This document shows positions 59,367 through 64,000 of a DNA stretch of 64,000 nt, in pieces; the stretch's first letter is position 1, and each line of letters opens with the position of its first letter. Made by a program: the position numbers and the translations under genes. A model generated the notes under the pieces. The model ran no database searches. It was not told where the DNA came from and was given only the letters and a program-made list of their open reading frames with translations. The stretch comes from Gemmatimonadota bacterium (GTDB lineage Bacteria; Gemmatimonadota; Gemmatimonadetes; Longimicrobiales; Gaopeijiaceae), in contig JAPOYJ010000062.1 in assembly GCA_026706635.1 (NCBI GenBank), forward strand, positions 1 to 64,000, in the 5' to 3' direction.

Positions 59367-59412
59367 GGACGGCACCGGGGTGGATGCCACTAGGCCACTC
59401 CCGGTGCCGTCC
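59367..59412 (+). terminator. 13-bp GC-rich hairpin after the lipoprotein
   Basis: GGACGGCACCGGG pairs perfectly with CCCGGTGCCGTCC across a 20-base loop, starting 9 bases after the stop. CGCCCTTCTTCG follows, so there is only a weak pyrimidine tail, but the stem is strong. Confidence 0.6.
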
Positions 59413-60005
59413 CGCCCTTCTTCGCACCCGGTTTCCCCGTCTCGCGGCGGGGTGTGCGTTGGCGAGGCCGTCTCGTCATAACCAGAAGTGGGTCAGTGTG
59501 ACCTTGGGCTGCGCCGGGCTGGTGATGACGAGCCCGCCGTTGGCGGGTCAGCCAGCCCATCGAGATGTGGTGGTCGTTGGTCGGTCAGCCTTGGGGCACC
59601 CAGCGGGGTAGCGGGGTGCCCCAAAGCTGGACCCCTGCGACTCGGTGGTTCTGGTGACCAAGTGCCCACCGGAGGTCTCGTGGTTCACCGGCGGTGCGCT
59701 CTGACCGTCCGTCAAGGTCGGCGCATCCTATTGCGGCCCGCGTCACAGTCGTGAGCGCTGACTCCAGCCAGCCCGGTCTTCCTCGTCTACCCCCTTCGCT
59801 GCGCCTGCGAGCGGCGTCTGGACGACCGGAACTATCTGGCCGTGTACGTTGACGGAGGTCACTTCGGGGTTCATCACATGCTGTGGCACACGGCGTGGGA
59901 CCCGAGGGGAACAGGTGGATTCACGGGATCCCGTTAACGCTGGCCGTAGGGCACCCGCCCCTTGATCCTGCGTCCGGGGCGGGTGCTGGCTACGACTATC
60001 CAGTG
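59413..60005. other. Non-coding region with hairpins and a repeated segment
   Basis: 593 bases without a convincing gene. GTCAGTGTGACCTTGGGCTG (59491 on) recurs at 60306 with few changes. TTGGGGCACC...GGTGCCCCAA (59590-59623) and GCACCCGCCCC...GGGGCGGGTGC (about 59949-59986) are hairpins; the second lies just past the end of the truncated gene and may terminate it. Base composition varies. Confidence 0.5.
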
Positions 60006-60305
60006 CTAGTGTGCTATGCTATGAATAAAGAGCAGTTCCAAGGGGAGTTTGCAGGCTTCCGAGTCGGTGAGATAGGGAAAATTACCAAAATTACCAATGG
60101 TTTTTCTGTAAACCCAGCATTTCTGGCCGGGTTCGGGCCCGTAACCGACCCAGTCTGTCCACGACGCATGCACGTGCCTGTAGCCATCGACATACTGCAC
60201 GAGCTCCAGCCGGACCTCGTAATTCTCTTCGTATTTGACGAGCGGACGGTACGTCATTAGCCAGTACGGACGGTCGTTGTCACCATGATTGACATATATA
60301 AGTAG
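60006..60305 (-). pseudogene. 5'-truncated copy of the neighbouring lipoprotein gene
   Basis: Read on the minus strand, VNHGDNDRPYWLMTYRPLV...VDGYRHVHASWTDWVGYGPEPGQKCWVYRK...YLTDSEACKLPLELLF matches the last 100 residues of the intact gene at 60448-61158 (VNHDDDGGQYWLMTYSPVV...CWVYYRR...LRDSEACKIPLKLHS). The two cysteines and DSEACK are conserved. There is no start or signal sequence; the match ends at about 60305, where the segment repeated from 59491 begins. It is a likely remnant of a tandem duplication, although an internal ATG (60257) could still give 83 residues. Confidence 0.7.
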
Positions 60306-60447
60306 GTCAGTGCGACCTTGGGCTGCGTCGGGCTGGCGGCGAGGCCAGCCCTATCGAGCGAGCGGGTCGCTGTCTTCCTAGGTCCGACAACGCCGACAGC
60401 AGCGAACGTGCGTTGGCACTGGGTGTGGCTGTGTGCAAGTTGTCGGG

Positions 60448-61158
60448 TTAACCTGATTCGACGACATCTAAGATACTATGCAGTTTCAAGGGAATTTTGC
60501 AGGCTTCGGAATCGCGCAGCTCATAGGGACCGAAACTCAAAACACGTCTATAGTAAACCCAACAGTCCTGCTCTTTGAGCCCCCAACCAGCCCAGTCTTC
60601 CCGCTCCGCAAACACGCGCCTCACACCATCGTAATACCCCACAAGCGCTAGGTAGACGAAGTAGGCCTGAGCCTCCCCGACGACCGGAGAGTACGTCATC
60701 AGCCAATACTGACCACCGTCATCATCATGATTAACATAGCCGGTTCCAGCCCACAGCCGAAAATCGCCAGGTTCCGGATCTGGTGTTCCGGCGTCTCCAC
60801 GCACGGAATCAATTTCCAGATACAGCGTCCCAGCCGGGCAATTCCCCTCAGCCCAGAACACGTTCGGGGCCTGATAAAGCCCAGCCCCCTCGGCGACAGC
60901 GACTGTAGTAGCGGAATCAGGAGGAGGCCGACCATCCTTCCACCCGATAAAGTGCTCATTGCCAAAAGCGCTCACGATACGGCACTCATCTTGGTTGGCT
61001 GTTGCCGCTTGCTCTCCACCGGCGGGCGGCAGCGCGGAAGGCGATTCGGCCCCAAGTCCGGCGGGGTCCGCAGCGGTCGGGGTTGGGGGTTCGGCGCAGG
61101 TGGCCAGCGCCAGCAGGGCGGCCGCAGGTGTAGCGGCCAAGATCGTTCGCAGGTTCAT
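60448..61158 (-). CDS. Lipoprotein of unknown family, 236 aa
   Basis: ATG 61158 follows GAGGTCCCGA. The signal TPAAALLALATCAE gives a lipobox cysteine at about residue 21. A Pro/Ala-rich linker and a domain with RIVSAFGNEHFIGWKDGRPP, YLEIDSVRGDAGTPDPEPGDFRLWAGTGYVNHDDDGG, CWVYYRRVLSFGPYELRDSEACKIPL follow. I do not recognise the domain; two cysteines conserved with the truncated copy could form a disulfide. The leader is long and contains four copies of a 17-bp repeat. No partner gene adjoins it. Confidence 0.7.
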   Translation of the reverse strand: MNLRTILAATPAAALLALATCAEPPTPTAADPAGLGAESPSALPPAGGEQAATANQDECRIVSAFGNEHFIGWKDGRPPPDSATTVAVAEGAGLYQAPNVFWAEGNCPAGTLYLEIDSVRGDAGTPDPEPGDFRLWAGTGYVNHDDDGGQYWLMTYSPVVGEAQAYFVYLALVGYYDGVRRVFAEREDWAGWGLKEQDCWVYYRRVLSFGPYELRDSEACKIPLKLHSILDVVESG

Positions 61159-61187
61159 TCGGGACCTCACTCTCCGTGTGGTGGTGG

Positions 61188-61265
61188 AGGAGGCCCCCGT
61201 CTCTAGGAGGCCCCCGTCTCTAGGAGGCCCCCGTCTCTAGGAGGCCCCCGTCTCTGGAGGCCCCC
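61188..61265. repeat. 17-bp tandem repeat in the lipoprotein leader
   Basis: AGGAGGCCCCCGTCTCT is repeated four times without change (61188-61255) and followed by a partial copy GGAGGCCCCC. It lies between the start codon (61158) and a proposed promoter at 61284-61312, that is, in the 5' leader of the minus-strand lipoprotein. Perfect short arrays like this tend to vary in copy number. Confidence 0.9.
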
Positions 61266-61283
61266 CTGACTTACCGCTGAGGT

Positions 61284-61312
61284 ATAATGCTAAGGCCGGT
61301 CCCGATCCGCAA
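61284..61312 (-). promoter_or_regulatory. Candidate promoter upstream of the 17-bp repeat
   Basis: On the minus strand TTGCGG (61307-61312) and CATTAT (61284-61289) are 17 bases apart. TATAAT at 61283-61288 on the plus strand could also be a -10 box but has no -35 partner. If used, the repeat array is transcribed as leader. Confidence 0.35.
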
Positions 61313-61522
61313 CCCCCCTACGTCTCCCGCCGCTGGCGACATCCCTCAGCTACGGCTGTGTGATGCGACGGTGGACACGCCCCCTCTGGATGGCGGGGCC
61401 GCCCCGCCACGCCGACCCCTTCCCCGGTCCCGGCCGCCGATGAAATAACGGCGGAGATTACATTTGGTGAGCCCGACAACGACCTCGATAACCCAGCTGC
61501 GAAGCGGGAACGGCAAGCCCCG

Positions 61523-63544
61523 GTGAGCAACCTCCGAATCAACCTCGACGACCTGCTCCACGCCCGCACGGTCGAGTCCGAACGCATCGAGTTCAAGGCG
61601 ACGTGGGACTCGAAGGTCACGGGCCATCAGGTGCTGAGGACGATCTGCGCGTTCGCGAACGACCTGAGGCGCAACGGCAGCGGATACGTCGTGCTCGGCG
61701 TCGCGCAGAAGGACGGCCTTGCCGAGTTGCCGCCGAGGGGACTCACTCCCGAGCAGATGGACGAGGCGGATCGCTGGATCCGGGGAAGGTGCCGGACGAT
61801 GAAGCCGCGGTATGACCCCCGCATCTCCCGGGAGGAGAAGGACGGCAGTAGGATTCTGGTCGTCTGGGCACCCGCCAGCGAGACCCCGCCGCACCAAGCT
61901 CCCGACGGGGAACGAGGGCCCCGAAAGTACTGGGTTCGGGTGGACAACAGGACGGTGGACGCCGAAGCCAACGGTCTTCTGACCCAGCTGCTCGAACAGT
62001 CCGCCATCGTACCCTGGGATTCCCGGACGGCTAACGACGCCACGGTCGATGACATCAGCGAGACGAAGGTCCGGGAACATCTGCGTGATTGCGGGAGCGC
62101 GCTGTCGGACGAGCCCCACGCGCGGCACATCTACCGGAAGATGGACCTGGTCAGACGTGTCAACAACCACGAGCTGCCCCTCAACGTGGCGCTTCTCCTC
62201 TTCTCCCTGGACCCGTCTCGCTGGATTCCGGGAGCCGCGATCGAGACGAGCATCCTGCAGTCCGGGTCGGCCAGCGACACATTTCGGGACAAGACGTTCA
62301 AGGGCGGTCTCGCGGAGCAGGTTCGAGGGTGTCTGGACTATCTGCGCCGCGAGCTGATCGCGTCGAGGGTCGACAAGGTGCCGGGGAAGGCGAGCGCTCA
62401 GAGTCGCTCCAGCTATCCGGAGGACGCGCTTCGCGAAGTGCTGGTGAACGCCGTGTTTCATCGCGGTTACGGTGTCGACTCGCCCCATACGACCCTCGTT
62501 CGCGTAGCGTCGGACCGCATCGACATCCGGAGCACGCCGGGACCCGTCCACGGGATCGACCTCGACCATCTCCAGCCGGGAGCCACGCCGCCGCTGGTTC
62601 CGCCCCGCAACCCGCGGATCGGAGAGTTGTTCAAGGAGATCGGACTGGCCGAGAAGCGTCTCACGGGCCTAGGCAAGGTCTACAAGGAGATGGAGCGCAA
62701 CGGTTCGCCGCCGCCGCAGTTCTTCTTTGACGAGCAGCGTACGTTCTTCCAGGCGACGCTCTTCGCCAACCCGTGGCTGAGCGCCGAGTCGGCCATCCGC
62801 AGGGCTGGCGAGCTGCGTGCGGTGGGACGGGGCGAGGAGGCGCGGAAAGCACTCGAGACCGCATGGCGCGCGGATCCCTCGTCGCAGGTCCTCGCGGAGG
62901 AACTGATCCGTCAGCTGGTGGCCGGAGGCGACCTGGACCGCGCGGAGCCGATGATCGAGGCGGCGCTGTCCATGGACCCCGAGTCACGGCGCCCCGAAGT
63001 CATTGTCCCCTGGCTGGAGGCGCTGGTCGCGGACGGCCAGGGCGATCGCGTGCGGCGTTTCCTGGTCCGTGCGACGGGAAGGCTGTCCCCCAACGAGGCG
63101 ATCGGGGTGGCGATCGTCGCCAGGCGGCTCCGGGACGCCGAGATGGCGGCGATACTGTTCGATGTCGCCGGCCCCGCGATTCTAGGGGATCCCCGGGCGA
63201 TGCTGGAGTGCGCCCAGAACAAGCTGTCGCTGGCCGGACATGCCCACCGCGAAGGCGCAACCGACCGTAACCGCACCCTGCTGGCCGATGCGCGCATTCT
63301 CCTGGAACGCCTTCTGCGCATGGACGCCCCGGGCCGCAGACACGCCTGGGCCTGGAGGGAGCTGGCGAGAGTCCGGCGCTGGCTGGGCGAGCCGGCTTCG
63401 GCGGTGGACGAGGCCTATGCCAACGCTACCCGGCTGGCCCCGGACGAGACGAAGTTCACGAGGGAGTGGGAACGATTCAGACAGACGCGATCCACGCACC
63501 CGGCACCTGACGTCGAACCTGGACACGGCGAGAAGTCGACCTGA
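61523..63544 (+). CDS. Schlafen AlbA_2-domain putative ATP-binding protein with TPR-like tail
   Basis: 673 aa from GTG 61523. The N-terminal AlbA_2 (Schlafen) domain is seen as ESERIEFKATWDSKVTGHQVLRTICAFAND...SGYVVLGVAQKDG. Next come a linker with a YWVRVDNRTVDAE-like strand, and a HATPase_c_4-like region (YPEDALREVLVNAVFHRGYGVDSPHTTLVRVASDRIDIRSTPGP). The last 250 residues are helical repeats (RAGELRAVGRGEEARKALETAWRADPSSQVLAEELIRQLVAGGDLDRAEPMIEAALSMDPES) that look like TPRs. AlbA_2 proteins include RNA/DNA-binding regulators and suspected defence factors. Its task here is unknown; it stands alone. Confidence 0.82.
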   Translation: MSNLRINLDDLLHARTVESERIEFKATWDSKVTGHQVLRTICAFANDLRRNGSGYVVLGVAQKDGLAELPPRGLTPEQMDEADRWIRGRCRTMKPRYDPRISREEKDGSRILVVWAPASETPPHQAPDGERGPRKYWVRVDNRTVDAEANGLLTQLLEQSAIVPWDSRTANDATVDDISETKVREHLRDCGSALSDEPHARHIYRKMDLVRRVNNHELPLNVALLLFSLDPSRWIPGAAIETSILQSGSASDTFRDKTFKGGLAEQVRGCLDYLRRELIASRVDKVPGKASAQSRSSYPEDALREVLVNAVFHRGYGVDSPHTTLVRVASDRIDIRSTPGPVHGIDLDHLQPGATPPLVPPRNPRIGELFKEIGLAEKRLTGLGKVYKEMERNGSPPPQFFFDEQRTFFQATLFANPWLSAESAIRRAGELRAVGRGEEARKALETAWRADPSSQVLAEELIRQLVAGGDLDRAEPMIEAALSMDPESRRPEVIVPWLEALVADGQGDRVRRFLVRATGRLSPNEAIGVAIVARRLRDAEMAAILFDVAGPAILGDPRAMLECAQNKLSLAGHAHREGATDRNRTLLADARILLERLLRMDAPGRRHAWAWRELARVRRWLGEPASAVDEAYANATRLAPDETKFTREWERFRQTRSTHPAPDVEPGHGEKST

Positions 63545-63612
63545 GGGCCCGTGGGGGGCCCTGGAATCCTCCCATTCCGGCTGCCGAATCCGGAGTCCGC
63601 GACAGTCGAGAG

Positions 63613-63870
63613 CTACAGCGGAGCGATCTCCCTCAGGATGTCGCGTCCGCTTACCGCGCGAATCCCTTCGCCAGGAGGAAGGTGCGGCCCCCCGCGTGAA
63701 CCACGTCGATGCCGCTCAATCCGAGGATCTCGCGGGCGGAAGCGCATGGATGAGGTGACCCTTGGCGAGTCCGTCCGCTCGAACTCGAATCCGCGCCCGC
63801 GGTGTCCGCGAACGACCAGAAGATCGAGCTCCGGGCCGCAGTGGACGGACCATTCATTCATTTCATTCAT
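63613..63870 (-). CDS. Uncertain small protein or broken gene
   Basis: An 85-residue frame from ATG 63870 (MNEMNEWSVHCGPELDLLVVRGHRGRGFEFE...). Its first half reads like a beta-hairpin of a small domain, while the second half (RPRDPRIERHRRGSRGGPHLPPG) looks like shifted frame. An overlapping frame reads EILGLSGIDVVHAGGRTFLLAKGFAR, which looks more protein-like, so a frameshifted small gene is possible. No family is recognised, and no start signal is strong. Confidence 0.3.
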   Translation of the reverse strand: MNEMNEWSVHCGPELDLLVVRGHRGRGFEFERTDSPRVTSSMRFRPRDPRIERHRRGSRGGPHLPPGEGIRAVSGRDILREIAPL

Positions 63871-63913
63871 AGTCGTTGCTGTCGAGTGTGGATCGAGCGG
63901 AAGTCGACTCCCA

Positions 63914-63942
63914 GAAATATGAACTCTGGATGCTCATATTTC
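63914..63942. promoter_or_regulatory. Palindrome GAAATATGA-N11-TCATATTTC
   Basis: Nine-base perfect inverted arms with an 11-base spacer in AT-rich sequence, 44 bases upstream of the small minus-strand frame at 63613-63870. It looks like an operator. No other copy was found in this window. Confidence 0.4.
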
Positions 63943-64000
63943 CAGCGTGACGTGGCCTGGATTCACGCCGGGCATCATTCCATGCGAGCCGTGTTCCGGT

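Noticed and set aside
61188-61265. 17-bp repeats considered as a CRISPR array
   Set aside because: There are no spacers; the units are directly adjacent, and no cas genes are present.
1-64000. tRNA, rRNA or riboswitch genes
   Set aside because: I found no T-loop GGTTCRANYCC pattern with matching arms, no rRNA-like sequence and no recognisable riboswitch motif upstream of the transporter or biosynthetic genes.

Overview
The window is high-GC DNA from a Gram-negative bacterium. It carries an Omp85 barrel, a TonB-dependent receptor, many lipoproteins with lipoboxes, and genes of the DUF4837, DUF5916, GldF/GldG/DUF4340 and Spondin_N types. Together these suggest Gemmatimonadota or a close relative; that is an inference from gene content, since there is no rRNA or tRNA gene here to settle it. 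I see no prophage, no complete insertion sequence and no CRISPR array.

Layout. At 0.1-4.3 kb there is a small membrane protein, an alkyltransferase-like DNA repair protein, a HEAT-repeat/cyclophilin fusion lipoprotein and a HIT hydrolase; the last three overlap as an operon. At 4.5-10.7 kb accA and a PSP1 (RicT-like) gene run into a four-gene polyamine-type ABC transporter (ATPase, binding protein, two permeases). At 10.8-14.5 kb are two minus-strand lipoproteins, one built from nine Ig/cadherin-like repeats. At 14.9-17.5 kb are a YbaK/ProX deacylase, cardiolipin synthase and a short SSB. At 17.7-22.5 kb are a primary-type sigma factor, an Omp85 barrel and ATP-dependent PEP carboxykinase. At 22.6-29.1 kb are a DUF4143 ATPase, a beta-propeller lipoprotein, a sodium:solute symporter, a nucleotidyltransferase and leucine dehydrogenase. 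At 29.5-36.7 kb are a double-spondin lipoprotein, a YchF-like GTPase, a frameshifted ERMP1-like M28 peptidase and a PhoX-type protein. At 37-45 kb are a STAS protein, a TonB receptor, a DapF homologue and a DUF5916 outer-membrane protein. At 45-49.5 kb is a Gld-type ABC exporter cluster. At 49.8-57.8 kb are a carboxypeptidase-regulatory-domain protein, a secreted alpha/beta hydrolase, dnaE and a DUF4837 lipoprotein. From 58 kb on the DNA looks more accessory: an Ig-domain lipoprotein whose second half is AT-richer, a lipoprotein gene with a truncated second copy, a 17-bp tandem repeat, and a Schlafen/AlbA_2-TPR protein.

The main unexplained signal is a family of short non-coding elements with inverted ends (CAGYCCGTGGA...TCCACGGRCTG) bounded by CTAG. 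They repeatedly sit so that the CTAG forms the TAG stop codon of the adjacent gene. Three copies carry an AT-rich island with a 13-bp dyad (TTACAT-N-ATGTAA type); the same dyad also lies in front of genes for secreted proteins. Other signals are a second operator-like palindrome, GACAGAT-N10-ATCTGTC, found three times; a DapF homologue with both catalytic cysteines changed to serine; and a peptidase gene split at a G7 run.
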